In this document: positions 53,612 through 64,000 of the stretch, in pieces
How positions within the stretch are numbered: the stretch's first letter is position 1
Layout: every line of letters starts with the position of its first letter
Assembly (NCBI GenBank): GCA_011634665.1
Contig: WAEK01000020.1
Coordinates: 836,501 to 900,500 of the forward strand
Direction of reading: 5' to 3'
Length of the DNA: 64,000 nt
Source of the DNA: Mortierella sp. BCC40632
Taxonomy: Eukaryota; Mortierellomycota; Mortierellomycetes; Mortierellales; Mortierellaceae
Made by a program: the position numbers and the translations under genes
Notes under the pieces: generated by a model
The model's input: only the letters and a program-made list of their open reading frames with translations
Told to the model about the DNA's origin: nothing
Databases searched by the model: none

Positions 53612-54989
53612 TTTATCCGCTCATCCAACTGGGATCGTTCGCATTCTTGAAACCGCCTCCACAACAAAGAAACCGACAGTATGGCAACGACAAAACACTG
53701 GGATCTCAAAACGTAGTCAACGGTTTGACCAAGCAGACCATGACCCAGATAGTGAGATGATCCGGAATTCCGCCATGAAACGCAAAGCAGAAATGTACGA
53801 ACGACTCAAGCAAGGCGAGGATCTACCGGATGAAATCCGGAAAGAACTCTTGGTCGAATTTGAATTCAAAGAAGAGTTTGGACAACGACAACGACAACGA
53901 CGGTCACAAGGTCGTGATAGTCGTAGTGGAAGTGCTAGTTTCTCGGAAAGTGAGAGTGATGAGGAGGATCGGAGAGGATATAATAGAGACCATTCAAGGA
54001 GTCGAGATCGAGATTCAGTTCGGTCTAGAGACCATCGCTATGATCGAGAGAGGTATAGAGAGGATTCTAGAGAACGGAAACAGAGTTCCAAGGTAAGACT
54101 AATCATTCGATATGATGTCCACTTGGACAGGTACTTGTTAATATGTAGGATATCTAATGATTTGCCTCTCTACCTTTGAAAAAAAAAAAAAAAAATCTTT
54201 TTGTTCTCTCTCAGGACGACCCTTGGGTAGAGCATGTGGACGAATATGGACGATCACGACTTGTACGTCAATCCGAGGTCCCAAAGCCAGACCCATACAA
54301 AGATACCGAGGATATCCAAGGGTAGGAGAGAAAACAACAAGAACAGCAACAAAAACGAATGACTCTGCTTAGCTGAAGTTTATTGATCGTTCTTTATTCG
54401 CAAACTATGGCTGATCAACAATCCTCCGATATATACGCAATCGTATAGCATTCACGATCCTGCCAACCCGTTTCCTGTGTTCATCAACAAGGCAGCGGCT
54501 GACAAGAAGGCATGGATCCAGGGCGCTACAGGAGATATGGCCATGAGGGCAAATGAAGGTGGATACTCGGATGCCAACATGGTCCGTCATTATGATGACA
54601 CGAGAGAGAGACGCAACCGAGCAGCAGGGTTCTATGCATTTTCTCAGGACGAGGAGAAAAGAGCTCAACAGATGCGAGAATTGAATGAGTTGCGACTGCA
54701 GGTAAGAAAAGAAAAGGATATGGATGTCTCTGCGTGAACAGTGAATAGAGAGGAATGGATCAGTGCGGAGGAAATCAGACTGTTGAAAGCTGACTCCTCC
54801 CCCCTTTTTTTTTTTTTTCTTCTTCTCCTTCTTCCTCTAATTTGCCTCTCTCTCCACAAGACGGAGAATAAGAGGGCAACCCAAAAGAGTCTCAAGGAAA
54901 AACGGAAAGAAGATATTGAGGCAAGGAAACGGTTAATTGAACAAAAGAGACTCAAATCCCTTGCAAGCACGGTAGCCATCTCATCCTAG
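53075..54989 (+). CDS. CCDC174: CCDC174 homologue (nuclear, spliceosome-associated coiled coil)
   Basis: Predicted nuclear protein of 355 residues. Six exons: 53075-53137, 53416-53508, 53670-54092, 54215-54321, 54449-54701 and 54861-54989, phases all closing. The N-terminal exons give SLIALAGELAKHEEKYQR, followed by KKPTVWQRQNTGISKR, which parallels the KKPSIWSKQNVGVSNR block of animal CCDC174. KAEMYERLKQGE, the DEYGRSR motif (human: DSLGRSR) and HYDDTRE-x-GFYAFSQDEEKR follow in the same order as in animal CCDC174. The C-terminal coiled coil (QKSLKEKRKEDIEARKRL) is also shared. Residues about 105-165 are Arg/Ser/Asp-rich, an RS-like segment. The animal protein associates with the exon-junction complex; the same role here is inferred. 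The first exon (21 residues, MSEAEQT...) is the least certain part, chosen because its donor phase joins exon 2. Confidence 0.85.
53285..53341. repeat. (CT)n microsatellite in CCDC174 intron 1
   Basis: About 28 CT steps, 75 nt before the acceptor of exon 2; acts as a polypyrimidine tract. Confidence 0.95.
53573..53609. repeat. (CT)n microsatellite in CCDC174 intron 2
   Basis: About 18 CT steps in the intron before exon 3. Confidence 0.9.
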
Positions 54990-55899
54990 TAAAGGGGAGA
55001 AAGAGGTGTCTTTGTATATGTGTGAGAAGGGGGAGGAGGAGGGGAACCAGCAAGCGTGTGAATGTGGGAAAGACCTTTTTTTTGTTTTTTAGTAGTATGT
55101 ATTCAAATATAGCTTATGAATGTATTTCATCCCGACTTTCAAGAGGAACAAGAAAAGAGAAAAAGAAAAAAGACAGACAGAGCTGGATGGTCAAAAATAC
55201 TTTGCATGAGCTACTCCTGATACCCGAGGTGAAAATGCCTAGCAAAAACAATAAAGAGAAAGAAAGACTTGTGTGGTCTCGCCTCCTTTTCGAATGGATG
55301 AGTTTCTAACGGTAATTCAGGATCCAGGCAGTGTTACAGCGGTGGTCTCGGGATAGGGCCCTTCCTCTAGTGTGCATGAGTGAGTGAGTGAGTGAGTGAG
55401 TGTTGTGTTGTGTCGGGATAGCCCACTTGGGGAGAGGAGAGAGAGAGAGAGAGAGAGGACAGGAGAGGTATGTGGGGAGATGAAGAGTGGACTCGCACAG
55501 GCTAAATGGCCAACGAAGAGGAAGCGGGACCTGAAGCTGGGCGAGATCGGGGTGCAAACATTTCGGGGACCATCGCTTCCTTTCCGTTCCTCTTTTTCTT
55601 CTTCTTCTTCTCCTTCTTCTCCTTCTTCCTCCTTTCCTATAAATTGCCGGGCTACTTTCGCTTGCTCGCGTTTCTCTCTTTTCTCTCTTTTCTCTTTTTC
55701 TCGTTTGGGGAGTAGTACACTTCCCCCACACCCCTTTGACTCTTTTTCTCTTTTTCTCTCTCTCTCTCTCTCAAGATACCTCATTCACCTGCTTAGCCTC
55801 TCGCTCCATTCCCTTCCCTCGCCAGAGTCTTCATTCCCCTCCAACGGTTCTCGTCTATTTTTTTTTTCTCTCTCTCTTTGTAAAATACACATTGACAAC
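54990..55899. other. intergenic between CCDC174 and DUF4286-like genes
   Basis: GTGA repeat at 55378-55402, TC-rich leader from 55590 on and a TATA-like box TATAAAT at 55639-55645, about 255 bp before the next ATG. No gene seen. Confidence 0.55.
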
Positions 55900-56111
55900 A
55901 TGGCCACCACAGCCGCATTCGACGCCACGCCCATTCATGCCTACAGCCCAGGAACACTGATCTACGAGGTGAACCTCTCTCTCCCACGGGAGAAGGTTGA
56001 GGAGTACATTGACTGGCTCCGTGGATTCACAAAGGTTCGCATGATTATTATTATTATTTTTTTTTTTTTTTTCCTTTTCACTTTAGCTCATGGTTCGCGT
56101 TCATGTCGTGT

Positions 56112-56143
<32 letters not shown>

Positions 56144-56548
56144 CTTTGATAAGCAAAATGGGGAATAATAGGCCTGTGATTTACCAGGAGAACCAGAAGA
56201 AGAAAAGAGTCGAGCCATTGTGGAGCGTTCGGACCAGGACACTCACTGTTCAATAATGCGTGTTTTCTAATTATTATTATTATTTTTTCCCCATGATCCG
56301 GTCATTGCCATTTAGGAGCAAGTCAGAACCATTCCAGGGTTCCTCTCGTCCATGGTCTTCCGTCAACCCAAACCTTGTATGCCCCGCATTTTTTTCTTTT
56401 TTTTTTTCCTGGGTCCCCCTTATATGGTCCCTATTTTACCTTTCCGTCCTATCTCTCTCTCTCTCTCTCTTTTTTTTTTTTTTTTGCATATGTGAGCCAA
56501 AAACCATCTTCCTATTCTTCTTCTTGGCCCTGACCATATTATTATTAT

Positions 56549-56585
<37 letters not shown>

Positions 56586-56770
56586 TGGACTCCACTGGCT
56601 CTCAGAGGAAGGCAATGACAAAGACGTACATTACGGTGCACTATGTCATCGATTCACAGGCACACCTCGAGTCGTATCTCAAGAACCAGCAACCCACCGT
56701 CGCCAAAGCAGAGCAGGACCGTTTCGAGTTTTTGGTCACCAGCCGTCGTACCCTCAGCGTTGTCTTTTAA
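55900..56770 (+). CDS. DUF4286-like small protein, apparent frame break in exon 3
   Basis: Predicted small alpha/beta (ferredoxin-like) protein of about 127 residues. Three exons: 55900-56034, 56316-56376 and 56585-56770. Exon 1 gives LIYEVNLSLPREKVEEYIDWLR and exon 2 EQVRTIPGFLSSMVFRQPKP, matching the YEVNL..W...H..E....PGF pattern of DUF4286. The third exon ends with YITVHYVIDSQAHLESYLK and a C-terminal SRRTLSVVF, again typical. Using the canonical sites, exon 3 enters in frame as YGLHWLSEEGNDK, but the VHY part lies in another frame one base away; the shift must fall near 56615-56625 (CAAAG). Options are a one-base assembly insertion, a real mutation or an unusual splice. The donor of exon 1 (GTTCGC) is also weak. 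Biological role unknown. Confidence 0.75.
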
Positions 56771-57028
56771 AAAGAAAAGAAAAAGACAAAAGGAAGAGGA
56801 ACCCTTTTTTTTTTTTTTTTTCTGAGAAGGAAGGAAGGAAGGAAGGAAGGAACTGAGAGAAGCGAGAAACAGCATACCAGCCAGGTACTGATTTTACTTT
56901 TGGCATTCAATCGCCCTGTCACCTGTGCGGCAAACCCTTACCCCCACCCCCTCTCTTCTCGACAGACAAATTGTCCAATTGGGATAGTCCGATGGCAATG
57001 ATAAAGAACAGCAGGCAATAGGAATAAG

Positions 57029-57060
<32 letters not shown>

Positions 57061-57338
57061 GCTCTTTTGCTCACAAGAATGATCGAACCTCTTCAGTCCC
57101 CCTCTTCTCTCTCTCTCTCTCTCTTTCTCTATCTATCTCCCGTCTGAGAACTGCAGGAACACACAGAGGACACACACACACACCAAGTACACTAAAAAAT
57201 GCAGGACAGGAAAAACAGGAGAGGCTTTTTTATGATTGGATCAAGGATCGTGGGAACTTGTAGAATTGTTTATCAGAACCAGAGACCAGGAATTCGAACA
57301 GATAGAAAGAAGAAACACAGAGGAGAAAGATAGGAAAG

Positions 57339-57420
<82 letters not shown>

Positions 57421-57459
57421 GGATAGAAAAAAAGAAAAGAAAAAAACGCGCTACTACTC
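56771..57459. other. convergent 3' flanks
   Basis: GGAA repeat at 56827-56850, A run at 57028-57057 and a long GA tract at 57343-57411. No gene seen. Confidence 0.6.
57343..57411. repeat. (GA)n microsatellite
   Basis: About 34 GA steps between the convergent genes, ending 49 bp from the stop of the FMN-binding protein gene. Confidence 0.95.
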
Positions 57460-58469
57460 CTACTCTCGATTCATAGCCTCAGGCAACAAATACTTGGGAG
57501 TCTCCACCATATTATAATCAGCAGGGATAGGAGTTCCAAAGACAGTCTTCATCGGGATCGTGCCAGCATAGAATCGACCTACGACCTCAGGATCCTCCTT
57601 GTCCTTGCGTTCATCGGGCACAGGTCCGACTCGAGACTTGGCAGAAGCCTTCTCGATCTTGACAGCAATCACCTTGGTCGATTTCAAATCGATAGCACTT
57701 GGAGGACGAGAGTCATACCATCGGTCTGCATGACGGAAAGGTTGATTTGTGATGACTGTGAGGGCCTTGTCTTTTTCTTCGGGATCTTCCACCAATCGAC
57801 CATGACCAAAGATGATGGCGGATTTGTAGTTCATAGAGTTGTGGAAGGGAGACATGGCAACGATCAACGCATTGATCTCGGTGACCTGATGAAACAAGGA
57901 TTGGAATGGAGAGAAGAAGGAGGAGAAGTAAAAAAGGTGGTCAGTTTTTTTTTTTTGGAAGATGGGATAGACTCGCTCATCACATTCTGCCATTTTTTTT
58001 TTCCTTCTCTCTTTCTTTCTTTCTGTCTTACAGTGATGCAGACTTTGGGGCCGGGTTCGGTAGAGAGCGCCTTCATCATTCTTCCACTAACAAATCTATA
58101 TTAGGAACAGGTGGTACCAAAGAGAAATGAAGGGGTAGGGGTAGGGGTAGGGGTAGGGGGAGGAAGAAGAGGAGAAGGATTAGCACTTTTAGTCAAGATT
58201 GAGTTTGTGAAGGCTCCGAGATCAAAAAAAAAAACCATAGCTCACCCATGAATGTAAACCGTGTCTTCTATACGGCCATAGCACATAGGCATGACAAAGG
58301 GCCAGTCATCTTCTTCAGCGGTACCCGGAGGAAGCGTAAAACCAACATGGGCCAAGAGGTTGTTGTCTAGGATTTCGAAAATTGACTTGGCGTCGTACAG
58401 AGCTCGGTCTCTTTGACGATGGACCTTGTTGATATCCTTGTGAGACGATGGTTCGTAGCTTTCAGTCAT
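57460..58469 (-). CDS. FMN-binding split-barrel protein (pyridoxamine-5'-phosphate-oxidase-like)
   Basis: Predicted flavin-binding protein of 234 residues. Three exons: 58469-58246, 58086-58032 and 57885-57460, phases closing. The N-terminal DAKSIFEILDNNLLAHVGF, then WPFVMPMCYGRIEDTVYIHG, is the standard opening of the Pyridox_ox_2 (flavin-nucleotide-binding) fold, where the family has R..H or D..I....LAHVGF. GRMMKALSTEPGPKVCITVT and HNSMNYKSAIIFGHGRLV continue the barrel; MNYKSAIIFG is the usual F/Y-RSVV-x-G block. The C-terminal half (DRWYDSRPPSAIDLKSTKVI) also fits. Start is the first ATG of the frame, with a TATA box about 150 bp upstream. Enzymatic reaction is not known for most members of this family; a role in flavin-dependent reduction or detoxification is only a guess. 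Intron 1 carries a GGGGTA repeat. Confidence 0.9.
58132..58160. repeat. (GGGGTA)n, five G-runs, inside an intron
   Basis: Five runs of four or five G separated by TA, on the plus strand, within intron 1 (58245-58087) of the FMN-binding protein gene. It has the layout of a G-quadruplex-forming, telomere-like repeat. Confidence 0.9.
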
Positions 58470-58616
58470 TTTTTTCTACTTGTTTAATATTTGTTCTTTT
58501 TTTTTTCGCTGTTGTTGTTGTTGCGAGTTTTGCTGGAGAAGATCGGCGTGAATGATTTGATGGAGGAGTGGATGGGGGGAGGTTTTTTACTCTCAAAAAG
58601 TTTCTTTTCCTCCTCT

Positions 58617-58626
58617 CCTTTTATAC
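58617..58626 (-). promoter_or_regulatory. TATA box of FMN-binding protein gene
   Basis: GTATAAAAGG on the minus strand, about 150 bp upstream of the start at 58469. Confidence 0.55.
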
Positions 58627-59326
58627 CTGAAAGACAAATAAATGACCTGTGTGTGTGTGTGTGTGTGTGTGTGGGGAGAGGAAGGATAAGGTCATGCTGC
58701 TGCGGTCTACAACGTGAGAAAAAAAAAATATAATTAAAATATTGGTTGTTGTTCGGAAAATAGAGGCACGCCTCTCTCTCCCAGCCCTCGGATTTCCGAG
58801 CCAAAAGCATATTTTCTTAATGTTTTTCTTTTCTTTTCTTTTCTATTATCATGGCCCATGTATCTGCATTGTGTCGAATGGGCCCATCCTCAAGATCCCG
58901 GTAGGTCACGATGACTGATCACAATACAAATCCCGATATCTACCTCCAGCTCATCGATTATTATTTCTTTCCTTTTTTTTTTTTTTTTTTCCTTCCTTCC
59001 TTTCAGTTTACTCGGGTTTACTTACGACTTCTTTCTTGCGCAATTGGATGTTTGGCGATGGAGCACTGTGATGAGAACAGAGACAGTGCAGTGCGATGCA
59101 GTGCTATGCAAGTCCAGACAAAAAGAGCAGTAATTTTTCGTAATATTTCATCCGAGCTTTCCTAGAAATCGCGTCGTTGGGCTGAGTGTAGAGTCCTTGA
59201 TCGTCCTATCCCTATCCAAAAGGGGAAGAAAAAAGTGAAATGTGCGATGAAGATGGTGGCGGTGGCTGCGCTGTCCAAAAAAAAAAAAAAAAAAAAACAA
59301 AAAAACAAACCATGGGCTTGGAAGGA

Positions 59327-59357
<31 letters not shown>

Positions 59358-60361
59358 CGTCGTGCGTTTGCTTACGGGTTGAAGGGAAAGAGGAACATTC
59401 GTTGGGGAAGAGACCATGGCCCGTGAGCCTCGCTGGCGCAGAGAGTGGGGAGAGGGGGATGGGTCACAGGCATGGCCCTGCGCCCACGGCTGTGATATTG
59501 AATTCGGTTCGTACTAGACACACGTGGCCCATTAGACTGCCAATTGGACACAACCCGAGGATAGAGGAGAATGGGGATGAGAGCCACCACTGAGCAAATG
59601 AGTATGGAGAGTAAGAGATGGTTGGAAATAAGAAAGGCGGTGCCCCATGGCCAGGATAGATCGATCATTAAGAAGGGTCGGCGCTCAGGACTGCAAAACC
59701 GACTGAGACAGTGACGGAATATGCGGCAGGGGTACTGGAGATAGTGCAGGCGGAGTCCAGTGGGAAATGGGCGCCAGGGAGGGGGGGGGATATCAGGAAG
59801 GAGAATTAGATGGTGTTTCCACTCAGCGGCTCCTTCGCAGCAGGCAGCTGTTGGCGGACATGGCAGAGTACACTGTACTAGCCTGAGAGGTTATTTTTGG
59901 CCACACACGGACCCAAGAGAGCCTTCCACTGCGTGCCAGGTGGACAACCGAGATTACGGAGGGAACACAGTGATACAGAATAGGCACCTCATTGCCTAAA
60001 AGAAGAACTTCTCCCTCTATCTCTCTTCTGTAACGCCGCAATTCGACTGCTCTCGGCCCAAAGACGGCCACGGCGCGCCGCACTTTCATCGGAGAGAGAG
60101 AGAAAGAGAAAGAGTAGGCGAGAGAAAGAAAGAGAGAGGAAGGGTTCTCTTCGCCTCATCTCATTTCTTTGCATTCACTCATTTTGCCGCCATTCACAAT
60201 CTTCCTCTCTCCTTCATTGCTTGTTCTTCCTCCTACCCTTGCCTTCGCGAACTCGGGGATTTTTTTTTTTTTACTCGACTTGCACTGACGGCACCTTTCA
60301 TTTATAACATTCTCTCTCTCCTCTCTCTCACTCTATCTCTCCTTTAAATACTTCTTTCTTT

Positions 60362-60415
60362 TTGGCGTTATTGGCGTTATTGGCGTTTTTGGCGCTTTTG
60401 GCGTTTTTGGCGTTT
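60362..60415 (+). repeat. six-copy 9-bp repeat TTGGCGTTW with E2F-like core
   Basis: Units in order: TTGGCGTTA, TTGGCGTTA, TTGGCGTTT, TTGGCGCTT, TTGGCGTTT and TTGGCGTTT, without interruption. It ends 65 bp before the ATG at 60480. Every unit contains TTGGCG, and one makes TTTGGCGC, an E2F-type site. One frame would read Leu-Ala-Leu/Phe repeats, but no ATG starts it. Confidence 0.85.
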
Positions 60416-60479
60416 TCACACTTGTCCGTTTCTGGCATAGAAGTTGTGCCACCCCCACCCCCCCTCACCCTCCCATCAA

Positions 60480-62359
60480 ATGCAAATTCCAGTCAGGATG
60501 AATGTTCTCAGGACACGAAAGCTCGCCGCCATGGGCGTCATCATTTTCTCGGGATGGTATTTCCTCTACGTCCTCTACAGCATGCAGAACTTTGAAATCA
60601 TGTTCACGCCTTCGGACTCTTTTGACCCCACAACCTCGGGTCCTTCCAAGGGTCAAGACCCGACCCAGCCACTGCCTCCTTCTTATCATGGTCATGGCCA
60701 ATCCCATCTTTCCCCTGATGGCCGCCTGCCCACTCGCTTTGATCATCATCCAAATCCAGAAAAGGGTCTTGATCCCCCCAAGACGATTCTGGAACCATCG
60801 ACAAAGTATCTCTCGTTCATGACCTATGCCGGACTCACGAACCAGGTAAGAGTTGATTTGTGATGGATGAGTGGTTGGGGGTAGGGGAAAGGGCAAGGGA
60901 GTAGAGGAAGAGAGAGAAAGGTGTGGGGGAAGGAGGCGGGCGTCGGTAACAGGCACGAGATAATCAAGGAGTGGCGTAACCGACAAGTTAAAAACACAAA
61001 AAAAAATGTGGCAACGGGATGGTGAGCTTCTTTTTTGTTGTTATTGCTGTTGTTTTATTCTGGAGCATTGGGGGGAGAGTGGTCGAGGAGAAGCGAGAGA
61101 TGGGGATTGAGAACTATAAAAAAAAAAAAAAAAAAAAAGGCCCCGGCCCTTGCGCCTACTCCAGCCAAGATGCAAAACAGCCCTCGGTTAACTTTCATGT
61201 ATCTCAGAGAGAGGAGAAGGGTACAGTACGTTCATTTCTTTTTTTCTTGTGTTCCTAAACTGGACTTTCTCACTTTTAATAGTTTATGGCTCTTGAGAGT
61301 GCTGCTTATCTTGCGCAGCGGCTTAATCGAGTCCTTATTATCCCACCCATCACCACCAACTCACATGACAAGCACAACTCCAACCAACGCTGGTCCGACT
61401 TCTTTGACCTACCCAAATTCACAGAGTCGACGGGTGTCCAGGTGGTCGAATGGAATGACATTCGACCTTTGACTCCAGAACAAACCGAAATCGGCAGGAC
61501 TCAGGCCCGGATGGGCAAGAAAACCTATCCACCTTGGGAAGCTCTTGCAGAGGATCTTTCCTGCCAAATTATTTATGGCTTTGGTGATTCAGAACGATTG
61601 CATACGACCGAATTGACGTTTGCTCGTCAATTTCTCTTTCGACCCAAGTTTATTCGTCCACCTCCACGGAAGCCCAAGACAACTGTTTATGATCGAATCA
61701 AGATTGGAGCCAAGGATAATACAAACATGGAGGATGTCGTGACCATTGAGGATCTAGTGGATCGGTACGAGGACTCGACAGACCAACTCCTTTTCTTGAG
61801 CCATTCTTATAAACTCAAGGACCCGAGTGGACGACAGTCTTGGTTCAAGGTTGGACAATATCTTCACTTTCAACCTCATGTATTGGCGTTTGCGAACGGG
61901 TTGATTCAGGCACGAGCACCACAGATCAAGGAACACTCGATGCGATATATTGCGATCCATCTTCGACGAGGCGATATCTGGCAAAAGTGTCGACAAGATA
62001 CAAAAGAAGAACGTATGGCTTGTTTGACCCCACTGAGTTATTATTCCGAGATTGTTGACCAAGCCAGGACCGGTTTAGGTGAAGACTTGCCTGTGGTGGT
62101 GACCACCGATTCGGATTCAGAAGAGGATTTCTTGACGATGAAAAAGTTGGGATGGAGTCGATTGGATCATGGACAGTCTTTGACAGAGGAAAAGTTGGGG
62201 ATTTTTGGACCTGCCATGGTGGATGCGGCGATTCTTGCGCATGCAGAGGTGATGGTGGGGACCTATGTGAGTAGTATGAGTCGAGTTGCGGCAAGGAGGC
62301 AAAAGAGTTGGCATGATCGAATTGCGCTCTATCCACAAACTCGGGCAAGACGCGCGTAA
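60480..62359 (+). CDS. GDP-fucose O-fucosyltransferase-like type II membrane protein
   Basis: Predicted Golgi or ER glycosyltransferase of 480 residues. Two exons: 60480-60845 and 61283-62359, joined in phase 0. A short basic N-terminus (VRMNVLRTRK) precedes a membrane anchor at about residues 16-34 (MGVIIFSGWYFLYVLY), giving type II topology. A Pro-rich stem with a His/Gly-rich patch follows. The catalytic part starts FMTYAGLTNQ, then ALESAAYLAQRLNRVLIIPP, the N-terminal motif of the O-FucT fold (usually G-x-x-N-Q-x-x-x-x-x-A). YIAIHLRRGD near residues 349-358 is the conserved GDP-fucose-binding motif. Near the C-terminus DAAILAHAEVMVGTYVSSMSR matches the last motif, where the Ser/Thr region contacts the nucleotide. 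In fungi such proteins are widespread and mostly uncharacterised; the acceptor is unknown. Confidence 0.85.
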
Positions 62360-63077
62360 GAAGCGACTCCTTTCTTTCTCTCTCTCTTTCCTTTTTCCTC
62401 TTCCTCCTCCTCCTCCTCCTCCTCCTCCTCTCCCTCCCCTTCACTTTTCATATTTAGACAAACTAGCTGCATTCATACTCTACTGTAATATAGATTTGCT
62501 CAAACCAAGAGGTAAAGAGTCTAGGGAAGAGGAGGCGAAGCTTTGTGATAGAGATGAAGACAAATATGAGTGAAGAAGAGAGTGCGTGCGTAAGTGTGTG
62601 TGTGTGTGTGTGTAGTGAATGAGTGTGAATGGGTGGGTGCGCGTGTGTGTGGTGAGCCTGGAGGCGATGCAACTAGAGAGGACCTTTAACGGCATAGATG
62701 AAAGAGTTCAACAACGACGCGCACCAACCAGTTTTTTTCTTTTTCTCAGGAGATTATTGAATGGCTGGAGGCGCAAGGTGTTAGACTTTTGAGTCAAGTA
62801 GCCGCAGCAAGTCCGAGTCACACTCCTCTCCTCCTTTTAAAAGGGGGGGGAGGGTGAGAAGATTTCTGTATCAATTCAAATTTCGCTCTCATTCTCTCTT
62901 TCTCTCCCGCCAAACACTCCTTTGAGCTTATTTCGCGCCACCACTCTCTTTTTTTATTCTTTCTTCAAGCACTTCTGCTCCTTCAGACCTTTTTTTTTTT
63001 TTTTTTTTTTTTTTTTCAGACACACTTTCTCTCGTTCTCACCGCTCTCTTTTCACCCTCCTTTTTGAAAAAGAAACC
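62360..63077. other. intergenic, low complexity
   Basis: TCC repeat at 62400-62430, GT repeat at 62596-62614, T run at 62991-63016 and a CT-rich leader for the downstream gene. No gene seen. Confidence 0.6.
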
Positions 63078-64000
63078 ATGTCCACGATCGAGTCTTCGTC
63101 CTGCCGTGCATTCCATCCCATCGATGGTAGTGCCCACATCACCTCTCTCCTCTTTGATATCCCTCTCCCTCTCTTGCCCGATGGTCAGGCGGAAGAGGTG
63201 ATCAAGAAGGAAATCTTTTTCCACATTTGCTTGGATATCTCTGGTTCCATGTCAGGGTCTGGTATCACCTGTGCAAAGGCGGCCATGAAGCGATTGATTG
63301 ACCATCTGACCCAGGTGGGCAATGTCGAGCCGAACAGGATCTGGGTCTACCCTTTTAATACCGGGGTTTTTCCTCGTCAGCTTGGACAGAATGACGACGA
63401 GAAGTGGTTCCAGGACATCAAGTCAGGTGGTGGTAAGTCTTTCAAGAAGAAGAAAGAGAAGAAGAAGAGGAAGAAGAAGAACGACGCGTCTCTTTATGTT
63501 ATGATCACAATACATCTTACGACAGAGCTTCATCTAATCCTTACTTTCTTATCTCATAGGAACCTACTTTGGTCCCGTGATGGGAGAGGTCGCTAGTAAG
63601 ATCCAGACTCAGTACAATGGAATCCGATTCGATGATGCCTCAGGAGATGTGGAACAGATTGTCTTCTTCTTCACGGACGGCCAGGGCACGACCACCAAGC
63701 ACTACCAGACGAGTTTTGAGAATGTACTCCGCAAGAGCAAGGGATTGGTCTCGACAGTGCATACATTTGGATTCACTCGAGACCATGACACAAAGATTCT
63801 CAGCTGGATGACCAATCTAGGTTCCGAGACGGGTTGCTTTCAGTACATCGAGTCTTCCTCGGAGATTGAGAAGAGTATGTCCGTCACGCTCGCCCTTCTC
63901 GGAGACTCGGTTCTGTTGGCTCCCAGGAAGATCGAGATTTGGACTGGACCTGAGGGTCACTCGTTCGAGGAGGCTGAGCATTGGAAGCAGGTTAAGCTCC
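63078..64000 (+). CDS. von Willebrand factor A-domain protein, cut by window end
   Basis: Partial gene with two exons visible, 63078-63432 and 63560 to the window edge, joined in phase. After about 40 residues a vWA domain begins: FFHICLDISGSMSGSG gives the metal-ion-dependent adhesion site D-x-S-x-S at residues 53-57, and VFFFTDGQGTTT carries the downstream TDG strand. FGFTRDHDTKILSWM and FQYIESSSEIEKSM complete the fold in the usual order (compare VWA proteins with HxFGxG and a final Y or F I). No signal peptide, so probably cytosolic. Downstream domains are outside the window. Cytosolic fungal vWA proteins are varied, so a function cannot be named. Confidence 0.85.

Larger units (their letters stand above)
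58470..60479. other. divergent intergenic region
   Basis: 2 kb between the FMN-binding gene and the fucosyltransferase-like gene. A runs at 59277-59297 and 59331-59352, GT repeat at 58648-58673, and a 9-bp repeat block at 60362-60415. Open frames without motif; none supported as genes. Confidence 0.5.

Noticed and set aside
60362..60595. Frame reading Leu-Ala-Leu/Phe repeats as a possible leader peptide
   Set aside because: It has no ATG; the repeat is better seen as a DNA-level element.

Overview
This is a eukaryotic, fungal window. The genes are split by short GT..AG introns, upstream regions carry long poly-T/poly-A and (GA)n/(CT)n tracts, and several TATA-type boxes lie about 110-150 bp before start codons. 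The gene set (PacC/Rim101 zinc-finger factor, Nrc-2/Fpk1 AGC kinase, Tgl3/4/5-type lipase, a Ser/Pro/Gln-rich bHLH factor) fits a filamentous fungus. Intron style, the secreted actinobacterial-type lipases and the LINE remnant suggest Mucoromycota, most likely Mortierellomycotina; this placement is an inference.

Layout. 0.6-7.3 kb: two divergent paralogous secreted class-2 lipases; the left copy has an altered oxyanion loop and a one-base frame break near its end. 9.1-11.1 kb: ADP-ribosylglycohydrolase. 11.7-15.6 kb: two small paralogous proteins sharing a TPAQTPR motif. 17.7-22.1 kb: 11-exon patatin-type triacylglycerol lipase (minus). 24.5-27.6 kb: PacC/Rim101-like factor (plus), divergent from the lipase. 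28.6-33.1 kb: Nrc-2/Fpk1-type kinase (minus) with an unusually long first intron and a 35-nt last exon behind a 99-nt GA tract. 38.7-41.3 kb: acyl-activating (AMP-forming) enzyme. 42.6-44.4 kb: a doubtful small ORF and a decayed LINE 3' end. 48.5-52.3 kb: large bHLH regulator followed by a degenerate 11-bp minisatellite. 53.1-55.0 kb: CCDC174 homologue. 55.9-56.8 kb: DUF4286-like protein with a frame break. 57.5-58.5 kb: FMN-binding split-barrel protein (minus). 60.5-62.4 kb: O-fucosyltransferase-like type II membrane protein. 63.1 kb to the end: von Willebrand A-domain protein, cut by the window edge.

The genes do not form an obvious cluster. Lipid metabolism recurs (two extracellular lipases, one intracellular TAG lipase, one acyl-CoA synthetase, one lipid-flippase-type kinase), next to the pH regulator, but neighbours are separated by kilobases of low-complexity DNA. 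Exon coordinates come from reading splice sites and checking that phases close. I could run no database search, so family calls rest on recognised motifs. No tRNA, rRNA or CRISPR was seen.
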